14,989 bases of DNA, taken from the NCBI GenBank assembly GCA_035656415.1, contig DASRSM010000232.1, forward strand, positions 1-14,989, in the 5' to 3' direction. The notes under the pieces are model-generated. The model was not told the DNA's origin. It ran no database searches and saw only the letters and a program-made list of their open reading frames with translations. Position numbers and translations under genes: made by a program. The first letter of the stretch is position 1, and every line of letters starts with the position of its first letter. Origin of the DNA: JAFAHZ01 sp035656415. GTDB taxonomy: Bacteria > Vulcanimicrobiota > Vulcanimicrobiia > Vulcanimicrobiales > Vulcanimicrobiaceae. Positions 7,103 to 14,948 of this stretch are shown here, piece by piece.

Positions 7103-7131
7103 TTGTCCGGACCACCGGGTGGAAACACAAT
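7103..7131 (+). promoter_or_regulatory. Candidate promoter of the sugar-acid operon
   Basis: TTGTCC (7103-7108) and CACAAT (7126-7131) are separated by exactly 17 bp. The ATG of the first operon gene is at 7137, 5 bases after the -10 box, so the transcript would be leaderless or nearly so. This agrees with the lack of a well-placed Shine-Dalgarno: the nearest candidate, GGTGGA, is 13 bases away. If this promoter is right, the in-frame GTG at 7119 is not the start. Confidence 0.4.
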
Positions 7132-7136
7132 TCACT

Positions 7137-8222
7137 ATGGGTCCTATCCAGGGTATCTCCGTCCGCACCTACACGGTGCCCACCGAGACTCCCGAATCGG
7201 ACGGGACGTTCGAGTGGAGCTCGACGACGATGGTATACGTCGAGATCCGCTCCGATGGCATCACCGGCATGGGATATACCTACGGCAGCCCGGCCGTCGC
7301 TCGAATCATCGACGACGCGCTTGCCGGCGTCTTAATGCACGCCGATCCGCTCGCGACCAACGCGCGCTGGGCCGATCTCGTTGCAAAAGTACGTAACGAT
7401 GGCCGGAGCGGCATCGCTTCGATGGCGGTGTCCGCGCTCGACATCGCGCTATGGGACCTCAAAGGCAAGCTGCTGGGTGCTCCCGTCTGCGCGCTCCTGG
7501 GAAACGCGCGCGATTCGGTTCCGCTTTATGGGAGTGGCGGCTTCACGTCGTATAGCACGCGCGAACTTACCGACCACATGTCGCGCTGGATTCGCGACGG
7601 CATTCTTCGGGTGAAGATGAAAATCGGACGTGAACCGGAGTGCGACGCGGATCGCGTCGCAGCGGTTCGCCGCGCGATCGGTCACGACGCCGAACTCTTC
7701 GTGGACGCGAACGGCGCGTATTCCGTAAAGCAAGCCCTCGCGATGGCGCGGGCGTTCGAGCCGAACGGCGTTTCGTGGTTCGAAGAGCCGGTGTACCATC
7801 GCGATCTCGCGGGGAACGCGGCGGTGTGCGAGCGGGCGCCCGCGTCGATGGAAGTAAGCAACGGCGAATACGGTTACGTGCCGGACGATTTCGAGCGCAT
7901 TGCCGACGCTCGCGCCGCCGACGTGGTGCAAGCCGACGTGACGCGCTGCGGCGGTTTCACCGGCTTTGCGATCGTCGACGCGATCTGCGAAGCGCACGCG
8001 ATGCCGCTCTCGAGCCATTGCGCGCCGTACGCCACGCTCCACGCAGCGGCGGCCGCCAAGCGACTTCGGCACGCCGAGTATTTCTTCGATCACGTTCGCA
8101 TCGAACGAATGTTTTTCGATGGCGCCGGCGATCCCAAAGACGGCGCCCTCGTCCCCGACGTCACTCGACCCGGTATCGGCTTAGAACTCAAACGGCAAGA
8201 TGCAGAAAGGTACGCGGTGTGA
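7137..8222 (+). CDS. Mandelate racemase/muconate lactonizing enzyme family, MR subgroup (probable acid-sugar dehydratase or racemase)
   Basis: A 361-residue enolase-superfamily enzyme that abstracts the alpha proton of a carboxylate held on Mg2+. All MR-subgroup positions are present: the KxK base motif K160-M-K162, metal ligands D190 (FVDANGAY), E216 (WFEEPV) and E244 (NGEYG), the dyad D267 (QADVTRCGG) with H294 (SSHCAPY), and E314. The spacings D190-E216, E244-D267, D267-H294 and H294-E314 equal those of Pseudomonas mandelate racemase (26, 23, 27 and 20). Most bacterial members of this subgroup dehydrate acid sugars to 2-keto-3-deoxy acids, and the glycosidase and oxidoreductase genes downstream fit that. 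The substrate-specificity loop is not readable. The ATG at 7137 is preferred over GTG 7119 because a -10-like box lies between them. First gene of a four-gene operon. Confidence 0.9.
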   Translation: MGPIQGISVRTYTVPTETPESDGTFEWSSTTMVYVEIRSDGITGMGYTYGSPAVARIIDDALAGVLMHADPLATNARWADLVAKVRNDGRSGIASMAVSALDIALWDLKGKLLGAPVCALLGNARDSVPLYGSGGFTSYSTRELTDHMSRWIRDGILRVKMKIGREPECDADRVAAVRRAIGHDAELFVDANGAYSVKQALAMARAFEPNGVSWFEEPVYHRDLAGNAAVCERAPASMEVSNGEYGYVPDDFERIADARAADVVQADVTRCGGFTGFAIVDAICEAHAMPLSSHCAPYATLHAAAAAKRLRHAEYFFDHVRIERMFFDGAGDPKDGALVPDVTRPGIGLELKRQDAERYAV

Positions 8223-11200
8223 TTATGGTCGTCGATTCCGACGCGCTCCGTCTCGAACGCGATTTATCTTCGGTCGTTCGCGGCGAAGTGCATTTCGAAG
8301 ACGGGTACCGGGCGATGTATTCGACCGATGCGGCCAACTATCGGCAGGTGCCTATCTGCGTCGTTCTGCCGCGCGATGCGGACGACGCCCGCGCCGCAAT
8401 GGCCGTGTGCCATCGCCACGGAACGCCGGTAACGCCGCGCGGCGGCGGAACGTGTCTGACGGGCGCGAGCTGCAACGTTGCGGCGATCTTCGACTACAGC
8501 AAGTACATGAACCGCATTCTCGAGCTCGATCCGCAGCGCCGCATCGTTCGCGTGGAGTCCGGAGCAGTGCTCGACGATATCCGAATGCAGGCCCAGCAGT
8601 TCGGCCTGACCGTGGGTCCGGCTCCGGCGACGCACAACCGCTGCGCCATCGGCGGAATGTTCGGCAACAATTCGTGCGGGATGCCCGCGCAGTTCGCCGG
8701 GCGCATGGAAGAAAACGTCCTCGGCGCCGAGGTGCTCTTACACGACGGAACGCGCCTGCGCGTGGGGTCCACGCGCCCGCACGAGCTCGAGGCGATCGTC
8801 GCCGCGGGCGGCCGCCGCGGCGAGATTTACGCCAAGCTGCGCGACATTGCGGCGCGTTACGGCGACCTCGTGCGCCGGCGCTTTCCGCAGGTACCGCGCC
8901 GCGTCTCGGGTTACCCGCTCAACCAGTTGCTGCCGGAAAACGGCTTCAACGTCGCGCGTGCGCTCAACGGCACCGAGGGAACGATCGTTCACGCGCTCGA
9001 GTTGACGTTGCGCCTCGTGCCGGTACCGAAGAAAACCGCCCTCGCGCTCTTGGGATTCGACGACATCGCGACGGCCGGCGATCACGTCCCGCGCTGCAAC
9101 GAACACGTACCGCACGCGCTCGAAGGCATGGACGAAACGCTCTTCGAGAACATGCGCGAAAAAGGCAAAAGCCCTCGCGAACGGCACGAGCTCTTTCCCA
9201 ACGGACACGGCTGGCTCGTCGTTCAGCTCGGCGGCGAAACGACGGCCGAAGCCGAAAGCAAAGCGAACGCTCTCGTTAAGGACCTCACGTCGTGCAGCGA
9301 TGCGGTACGCGGAACGCGCGTGGTCAGCGACGACCGCTCGATGCAAGAGATCTTCGATATTCGCGAAGCGGGGCTCGGCGTAACGTCCAAGGTTCCGAAC
9401 CAACCGGATTTCTATCCGGGCTGGGAAGACGCCGCCGTCGCACCCGAACACCTCGGTCCGTATCTTCGCGGCTTCCAAAAAAAGATGCAAGAGTACGGCT
9501 ACTACGCTTCGGTGTACGGCCATTTCGGTCAAGGCTGCGTCCACTGCAGCATCAACTTCGATCTTTTTACGACCGAAGGCATTGCGAACTACCGCCGCTT
9601 CGTCACCGAGATGGCGTACGAGGTCGTCCAATACGGCGGTTCGATTTCGGGCGAGCACGGCGACGGGCAAAGCCGCGGCGAGCTGCTGCCCATCATGTAC
9701 GGCGACGAACTCGTCGAAGCGTTCTGGGAGTTCAAAACCGCATTCGATCCGCAGAACAAGATGAATCCGGGCAAGGTCGTGCGGCCGCGGCGCCTCGACG
9801 AAGATTTGCGCTGGGGAACGCAATACGAACCGTGGGATCCGCCCACGAAGTTTTCCTTTACCGAAGACCGCGGCAGCTTCGCCTACGCCGCGAATCGCTG
9901 CGTCGGAGCCGGCGTGTGTCGCAAGCACGATAAAGGCACGATGTGTCCCAGTTACATGGTTTCGAAGGAAGAACGATACTCGACGCGCGGCCGCGCGCGT
10001 CTGCTCTTCGAAATGCTCCGCGGCGAGCCGATCGACCGCGGCTGGAAAAGCGACGCGGTCAAAGAGTCGCTCGATTATTGCCTCGCCTGTAAGGGCTGCA
10101 AGCACGAATGCCCCGTCAACGTCGACATGGCAACATATAAATCGGAGTTTCTCTATCACTACTTCAAAGGCAGGATTCGCCCGCTGAACGCGTGGCTTTT
10201 CGGATACATGTTCGCATGGGCAAAGGTCGCTTCGTTCGCGCCGGCGATCGCAAATTTTTTCTCGCAGGCACCGCCGTTCAGCACGCTTCTCAAGGGCGTT
10301 GCGGGCATTGCCCCGCAGCGACACGTGCCGCTTTTTGCCGATCGTACCTTCCGGCAGTGGTTCGAGGGGCGCGAGGCGCGCAATCCGCAAGGCCAGCGCG
10401 TGCTGCTGTGGACCGATACGTGGAACAATCATTTTCATCCGCGCACGGCGCAGGCGGCAGTCGACGTGCTCGAGGACGCCGGTTTCCGCGTGCTGATCCC
10501 GCCGCGCCAGATTTGCTGCGGCCGTCCGCTCTACGATTTCGGCCTGCTCGACGAAGCAAAACGTCACCTCGTCGCGATCGTCGACCAGCTGCGCCCGCTC
10601 ATCCGGGAGGGCGTACCCGTCGTGGGCTTGGAGCCGAGTTGCCTATCGGTATTCAAAGACGAGATGCAAAACCTGCTGGGACAAGATCTCGACGCGATGC
10701 GGCTCGCACAGCAATGCTACGACTTCGAAGCGTTTATCAACAAGAAAACGTCGTACCGTCCGCCGTCGCTCGATCGTTTCGCCGTCGTTCACGAACATTG
10801 TCACAAGAAGGCCGTTCTCGATCCGCTGGCCGAAGAGCACGTGTTCGACCGAATGCACCTGTCGCACGAGCGGCTCAATAGCGGTTGCTGCGGTATGGCC
10901 GGCGCGTTTGGATTCGAAGCGCGCCACTACGAGATGTCGGTCGCGTGCGGCGAACGCGCGCTGCTTCCGAAAGTTCGTGACGCGGCGCCGCAGACGATCG
11001 TCGTGGCCGACGGCTTTAGCTGCCGCGAGCAGATCGCTCAATGTACCGGCCGCGAGGCAATGCATCCGGCGGAAGTCATGCGGATGGGCTTGGCCGATCG
11101 CGGCCTCGATCGTAACGACCCGTACCCCGAGCGACGGTTCGCTGAAGATCGCGACGCGCGTCGCCGCCGAATCGTCGGCCGCGGCTACGCGGCCCTCGGC

Positions 11201-11260
11201 GCGGCCACCGCCGTCGCCTTGGGAATCGGCGCCGGAGTCGCAGTTCGGCGCAGGCGATGA
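8219..11260 (+). CDS. FAD-linked oxidase fused to 4Fe-4S and CCG domains, with C-terminal membrane anchor
   Basis: A 1013-residue fusion equivalent to GlcD plus GlcF, of the kind that oxidises 2-hydroxyacids and passes electrons to a carrier. The PCMH-type FAD domain shows PRGGGTCLTGAS (73-84) and the FAD-oxidase C-terminal part shows GCVHCSINFD and SGEHGDGQSRGE (about 439-487). Two cluster motifs follow: C561/C567/C576-P and C621xxCxxCxxxC631-P. Two CCG motifs (766-768, 890-892) are typical of the heterodisulfide-reductase-like module. The last 30 residues add a hydrophobic stretch (about 989-1009) ending in RRRR, which looks like a tail anchor and is not a usual part of this fusion. Start: GTG 8219, which overlaps the previous stop and has AAAGG 8 bases upstream. 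ATG 8225 is an alternative two codons on. Which hydroxyacid is oxidised is unknown. Confidence 0.88.
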   Translation: MIMVVDSDALRLERDLSSVVRGEVHFEDGYRAMYSTDAANYRQVPICVVLPRDADDARAAMAVCHRHGTPVTPRGGGTCLTGASCNVAAIFDYSKYMNRILELDPQRRIVRVESGAVLDDIRMQAQQFGLTVGPAPATHNRCAIGGMFGNNSCGMPAQFAGRMEENVLGAEVLLHDGTRLRVGSTRPHELEAIVAAGGRRGEIYAKLRDIAARYGDLVRRRFPQVPRRVSGYPLNQLLPENGFNVARALNGTEGTIVHALELTLRLVPVPKKTALALLGFDDIATAGDHVPRCNEHVPHALEGMDETLFENMREKGKSPRERHELFPNGHGWLVVQLGGETTAEAESKANALVKDLTSCSDAVRGTRVVSDDRSMQEIFDIREAGLGVTSKVPNQPDFYPGWEDAAVAPEHLGPYLRGFQKKMQEYGYYASVYGHFGQGCVHCSINFDLFTTEGIANYRRFVTEMAYEVVQYGGSISGEHGDGQSRGELLPIMYGDELVEAFWEFKTAFDPQNKMNPGKVVRPRRLDEDLRWGTQYEPWDPPTKFSFTEDRGSFAYAANRCVGAGVCRKHDKGTMCPSYMVSKEERYSTRGRARLLFEMLRGEPIDRGWKSDAVKESLDYCLACKGCKHECPVNVDMATYKSEFLYHYFKGRIRPLNAWLFGYMFAWAKVASFAPAIANFFSQAPPFSTLLKGVAGIAPQRHVPLFADRTFRQWFEGREARNPQGQRVLLWTDTWNNHFHPRTAQAAVDVLEDAGFRVLIPPRQICCGRPLYDFGLLDEAKRHLVAIVDQLRPLIREGVPVVGLEPSCLSVFKDEMQNLLGQDLDAMRLAQQCYDFEAFINKKTSYRPPSLDRFAVVHEHCHKKAVLDPLAEEHVFDRMHLSHERLNSGCCGMAGAFGFEARHYEMSVACGERALLPKVRDAAPQTIVVADGFSCREQIAQCTGREAMHPAEVMRMGLADRGLDRNDPYPERRFAEDRDARRRRIVGRGYAALGAATAVALGIGAGVAVRRRR

Positions 11261-13701
11261 TCGCTCGAGTATCCGGCCCCGGACACGAGATTTCTGAATA
11301 CGTGATCTCGGACCGCGAAATGCCGGTGGGCAGCACGCTAGGAGCGCCCCGAGCCGCACTCATCATCAAAGCGACCGGCGCGCTCGAGAAGATCTTTTCG
11401 TGCGAGGCGGGGGTCGACGTCTTTCGGTCGCTCGTGCTGCATCATTGGGATCGTCGCAGCGGCATACCGCTGCTGCCTAGCTCCGGCGAGTTCGTCGTGC
11501 ATCCCGACCACCAAGAGCACATCTTCGAGCTCGCCAACGGCGTCGTCGTTCACGAGAAGATCTTCATGCTCAATGGAAAGCCGTCGGGCCCCGACCGGCG
11601 CGACGTCGATCCGCCGGCAGCCTATTATACCGTCGAGCTGAGCAACGATGGTGAGAGCGTTGTCGAGATGGCGACGTACGCATCGATTCGCTTGCGCGGC
11701 GGATACGAGAGTCCAACGCATACGTCGTACGATAAGCGCGAGCATGCGTTCGTCGCCTACAACGAAGAAGCGCCCGACGTCGTCCGCATGGCAGCCTGCT
11801 CGGTCGCTCCGAAGAGCTATGAGGTCACGGTCGACACCGCCAAAGGCAACGCGGCGCGGTTTCGCGGGGAGTTAGGCAATGCAACGATCGAATGCTCCGC
11901 CGATCCGGTGGGCATCTTTCATCTGAATCACCGCTTACAACCGGGCGAGCGCTGCTCGTTCTTCTTCACCTTAACCTTTTCAATGAAGGGCCCGAACGAC
12001 GCGCGGACGACGCTCGCGTCACTTCCCGACGCGCGAACCGCGCTCGAGCGCACGCGCGAGCACTATCATCGGATGCTCAAGCGCGCTATCGTGATGACGC
12101 CGGAAGCGCAGGTGAACCGCGGAGTGCTATGGGCGAAGGCTAATATGCTGCGCGTTCAGCTGCTGTCCCCGCAAGGCTGGTGCTTCGTCAACGATCCGAC
12201 GCGTTCGAACAACAGCGTCGGACGCGACACCTGCTGGTACGCTTTCGGCGGCGATTACGTCGCGCCGGAGTTCACGCGCGAGACCCTGCTATGGTACGCC
12301 GATCATCTCACGCCCGACGGGATGGTGGTCGAATATTACGACATTCGCGACGGAAAGACGGAGACATACGGCCTCACGATCAACGACAACACCCCGCTGC
12401 TGATCCTCGCGCTCTGGCATCAGTACTGCGTCACCGGCGACCGCTCGTTCCTAGAAGCCGCTTATCCGAAAGCTCGCCGTGCCGCGGAGTACATTCTTTC
12501 GCAGCAGGGCGATCGCGGACTGGTTTGGTGCCGCGCGGACGGCAGGGGCAGTTGGGGTATCGTCGGTTGGCGCAACGTGATTCAAGGCTATCGCCTGGAC
12601 GGCGCAACGACCGAGCTCAACTCGGAGTGTCACGCGGCTCTGCAAACCCTCGCAAAGATGGCAGCCGAACTGGGCGATGCCGACACGGCGGGCAAGTTCG
12701 ACGAATCGGCTCGAACGCTTCGCGACGCGATTAACGAACATTTGCTCGATCGCTCGCGCAAACTCTACTATCTCACCATCGACTGGGACGGCAGCAAGCG
12801 GACCGATCTCACGTGCGATCTCGTCTTTCCCGTGCTGTTCGGGGTTGCCGACCACGAAGTCGCGACAAATATCGTAGCGACCTTGAGCCGTCCGGAGTTT
12901 TGGACCGATGCAGGTCTGCACACCGTTCCTCGCACGGCCATCGACTACGGACCCGTGTACGGCTCCGGCCTGCTCGGCGGCGTTTGGGGCGGCCCGACGT
13001 TTTGGTTCGCGGCCGCTGCCGCCGCGTTTAATACCGAGTTCATGGCGTACGCGCTTACCGCGAGCTTCCGGCACTACGCGCAAGATCCACGACGGTACAA
13101 TACCGTTCCGGGCCAATTTTCCGAGTGGCTGCACGGCGAGACCCTCAACAATAAAGGCATGATGCTATCGCCGTGGTTCCCGCCCAAGTACTTGTGGGCT
13201 GCCATGGAGGGCGCCGCCGGCCTCGAGATCACGTCGCGGCCGCCGAAGCTGCACGGCCGTTTGCCGCCCGGCTGGGGCTGGCTCGGAGCGCGCAACGTCC
13301 TGGTTCGCGGTCATAAGGTCGCGTGGTTCACGGTACGGCTCGACGAGCTGACGACCTACGCCAATTCGTCGCAGCTCGAAATAAACGCCGACCGGCAGTA
13401 CGATACCGACGTCTCCGACGACGTTCGCGTCGGCGGCGATCACGCGACGAGCATCGCGTTGCGGCGCAACGGCGCCGTGGCGATCCTCGTCGGAAATACG
13501 TTCGATCGCACGATTACGACGTCGCTGTCGATCCCCGCGAGACACTTTCCGGCACGCTGCTCGCTAAGGCTGTACGACAGTCTCGTCGGCGAATGGCGTG
13601 ACTTTCCCGATTTCGATCCGGCGTTGCTGCACGAAGGGTTTCCGGTACAAGTTTCCCGTCACGGCTTCAGCGTGCTGGAGATTTGCGAGAAAACGCCATG
13701 A
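11257..13701 (+). CDS. Large six-hairpin ((alpha/alpha)6) glycosidase-like protein, debranching-enzyme type
   Basis: An 814-residue protein with an N-terminal beta-rich region (about 1-260), a helical barrel (about 280-660) and a C-terminal beta domain (about 690-810). The barrel shows the aromatic and acidic motifs of six-hairpin glycosidases such as the glycogen-debranching-type amylo-1,6-glucosidases and GH63/GH78 relatives: GRDTCWYAFGGDY (322-334), TINDNTPLLILALWHQYC, GRGSWGIVGWRNVIQG (429-444), TTELNSECHAALQTLAKMA (451-469), GLLGGVWGGPTFWFAAAAAA (571-590) and EWLHGET (623-629). E453 or E457 and E628 are candidate catalytic acids; I cannot assign them firmly. No signal peptide is visible, so it probably acts in the cytoplasm on an imported glycoside. 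The start ATG overlaps the previous stop as ATGA (11257-11260). The exact family and substrate are not determined. Confidence 0.78.
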   Translation: MIARVSGPGHEISEYVISDREMPVGSTLGAPRAALIIKATGALEKIFSCEAGVDVFRSLVLHHWDRRSGIPLLPSSGEFVVHPDHQEHIFELANGVVVHEKIFMLNGKPSGPDRRDVDPPAAYYTVELSNDGESVVEMATYASIRLRGGYESPTHTSYDKREHAFVAYNEEAPDVVRMAACSVAPKSYEVTVDTAKGNAARFRGELGNATIECSADPVGIFHLNHRLQPGERCSFFFTLTFSMKGPNDARTTLASLPDARTALERTREHYHRMLKRAIVMTPEAQVNRGVLWAKANMLRVQLLSPQGWCFVNDPTRSNNSVGRDTCWYAFGGDYVAPEFTRETLLWYADHLTPDGMVVEYYDIRDGKTETYGLTINDNTPLLILALWHQYCVTGDRSFLEAAYPKARRAAEYILSQQGDRGLVWCRADGRGSWGIVGWRNVIQGYRLDGATTELNSECHAALQTLAKMAAELGDADTAGKFDESARTLRDAINEHLLDRSRKLYYLTIDWDGSKRTDLTCDLVFPVLFGVADHEVATNIVATLSRPEFWTDAGLHTVPRTAIDYGPVYGSGLLGGVWGGPTFWFAAAAAAFNTEFMAYALTASFRHYAQDPRRYNTVPGQFSEWLHGETLNNKGMMLSPWFPPKYLWAAMEGAAGLEITSRPPKLHGRLPPGWGWLGARNVLVRGHKVAWFTVRLDELTTYANSSQLEINADRQYDTDVSDDVRVGGDHATSIALRRNGAVAILVGNTFDRTITTSLSIPARHFPARCSLRLYDSLVGEWRDFPDFDPALLHEGFPVQVSRHGFSVLEICEKTP

Positions 13702-14549
13702 CCCAACTACCCCGTTTTGGATACAGCGAGTTTACGACGTGGCCGTGGCCGTTCAAGAAGGACCTCGAACGCTACCGGCATCACGGTGCGACGGCAATCG
13801 AAGTCTGCGAATTCAAGCTGCCGTACAACGACTACGCGGAACATCTGTCAATGCTCGGCGATGGGTTGCTTCCGACGTCGATTCAAATGCAAGTGCATTC
13901 GATCTTCGTCGATTCAATGGCGAGCAAGCCCGAGGATCCCGAGGACCGCCTCAAAACGATGAAACAGGGCATCGCGATGAGCGCGCCGCATCTGCCGCCG
14001 GGTACACCGTTTATCGTCATTACCGGCGTCGCCCCCAAGGGCAACGTGCGCGAAGCTTTCGACCGTACCGTCGAGGCGCTCAAAGAGCTGGGGGAGTTTG
14101 CGGCCTCGCAAAATATGCGCGTCGCGTTCGAGCCGCTCAATCCCGTCAACGTCCACACCGATACGGCCGTCTGGTCCCTCGATCGCGGGCTCGAGCTCGT
14201 CGATCGCGTCGATCACCCCAGCGTCGGGATTTGCATCGACACGTGGAACGTTTGGCAGACGCCGAACGTCGAAGAACTCATTCGCCAATGCGGCAAACGC
14301 ATCTTCGCCGTTCAGCTAAGCGACTGGAGGACGCCACGGTCCACGGCCGATCGCTACTCGCTCGGCACCGGCGAGATTCCGCTCGCATCCCTCATCCGCG
14401 CGATCCGCAGCACCGGTTATACGGGCGCGTGGGTCGTTGAAATCCTCTCATCGATGCACTTGCCGGGGTCGCTCTGGAAATCCGACCTCGATAACCTGCT
14501 CGAAGAAAACAAACGCGCCTTCGAAGACCTTTGGTCCCTGTCATCCTGA
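13698..14549 (+). CDS. Sugar phosphate isomerase/epimerase-like TIM-barrel protein (xylose isomerase-like, AP endonuclease 2 superfamily)
   Basis: A 283-residue TIM barrel of the xylose-isomerase-like family. The strands carrying the divalent-metal ligands are clear: VAFEPLNP (E145), GICIDTWN (D181), FAVQLSDWR (Q206/D209) and AWVVEIL (E248). The frequent DxxH histidine is replaced by N184 (D181-T-W-N). RYSLGTGEIPLASLIRAI is the usual loop before the last strand. Members interconvert keto and aldo sugars, epimerise, or process inositol-like compounds; the context suggests a step in the same sugar-acid route as the preceding genes. The ATG at 13698 overlaps the previous stop (13698-13701); a TTG 15 bases earlier is unlikely. 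The last residues and the stop codon are supplied by a dispersed repeat that begins at about 14541, so the native C terminus may have been altered. Confidence 0.86.
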   Translation: MTQLPRFGYSEFTTWPWPFKKDLERYRHHGATAIEVCEFKLPYNDYAEHLSMLGDGLLPTSIQMQVHSIFVDSMASKPEDPEDRLKTMKQGIAMSAPHLPPGTPFIVITGVAPKGNVREAFDRTVEALKELGEFAASQNMRVAFEPLNPVNVHTDTAVWSLDRGLELVDRVDHPSVGICIDTWNVWQTPNVEELIRQCGKRIFAVQLSDWRTPRSTADRYSLGTGEIPLASLIRAIRSTGYTGAWVVEILSSMHLPGSLWKSDLDNLLEENKRAFEDLWSLSS

Positions 14550-14580
14550 GCGTAGCGCCGAAGGCGCGCAGTCGAAGGGC
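14541..14580 (+). repeat. Dispersed palindromic repeat, copy A (half element)
   Basis: The segment starts TCATCCTGAGCG and ends AGTCGAAGGGC. The same core (TTATCCTGAGCG, 11 of 12 bases) and the same AGTCGAA arm recur at the end of the window. It overlaps the last codons of the TIM-barrel gene. The opposite arm (CCCTTCGACT) seen in copy B is missing on its left side. Repeats of this general form are scattered through many environmental bacterial genomes; how many copies this genome has cannot be seen here. Confidence 0.75.
14555..14567. terminator. GCGCC/GGCGC hairpin, possible bidirectional transcription end
   Basis: A perfect 5-bp G+C stem with a GAA loop lies inside repeat copy A, just after the operon's last stop and just beyond the stop of the convergent GIY-YIG gene. 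No T-run follows on either strand, so intrinsic termination would be inefficient. Confidence 0.3.
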
Positions 14581-14589
14581 AGGCGCATC

Positions 14590-14901
14590 TCACTTTTTGC
14601 TTGCGCGTTCGTGCTTGTGCGAGCCCTTCGCGAGCTTTCCAATCATCCGCCAATCACCGCGGGCTAGCGCGCTCTTCTTGCGGCGGCTCCATCTCTTGAG
14701 CTTTTTCTCCCAATCGATGGCTGCGCCGACGTCGTCGAAGCTAGTCGAGTAAGCCAACACGACGGGACGGCGAGAGAATGTGAAACTGTCCTCATCGAAG
14801 CCCTCGTTGTGTTCCCAGACCCGCCGTTCAACGTTGTTCGTGACGCCGACGTAATAGCTCCCGTCGCGGCAAAACACCATATACACGAAGTAACCATACA
14901 T
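14590..14901 (-). CDS. Small GIY-YIG family nuclease (COG2827-like)
   Basis: A 103-residue stand-alone GIY-YIG domain. The two tyrosine motifs read YFVYMVFCRDGSYYVGVT (residues 4-21), with Y7 and Y17 in the catalytic positions. The arginine motif follows as NNVERRVWEHNEG (R26/R27), and the metal-binding glutamate is E65 in AIDWEKKLKRW. The basic C-terminal tail (KHERASKK) probably aids DNA binding. The length is normal for these short proteins, whose biological role is unknown. The start at 14901 gives the motif its usual N-terminal position, though the ribosome-binding site is weak. The stop is 10 bp from repeat copy A and the start about 40 bp from copy B. The gene is convergent with the operon on its left. 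Confidence 0.88.
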   Translation of the reverse strand: MYGYFVYMVFCRDGSYYVGVTNNVERRVWEHNEGFDEDSFTFSRRPVVLAYSTSFDDVGAAIDWEKKLKRWSRRKKSALARGDWRMIGKLAKGSHKHERASKK

Positions 14902-14948
14902 ACCGGCTCTACTGCGCGCCGCCGAGCTAACATCTAGTATGCGCCCGC

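Noticed and set aside
7067..7396. Alternative 109-codon plus-strand frame at the start of the sugar-acid operon
   Set aside because: It overlaps the enolase-superfamily gene in another frame, has no motifs and starts without a ribosome-binding site.
7640..8218. Long in-frame extension upstream of the FAD/Fe-S gene
   Set aside because: The extension is a shadow of the mandelate-racemase-family gene. The real start lies at its end, next to a ribosome-binding site.
8738..10567. A long open frame (609 codons) on the minus strand
   Set aside because: It lies entirely antisense to the FAD/Fe-S oxidoreductase, whose domains and motifs are unmistakable. Its translation is Arg/Ala/Val-rich without recognisable motifs, as expected for the mirror of GC-rich codons. 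The same applies to the plus-strand 437-codon frame at 754-2067 opposite the cyclase.
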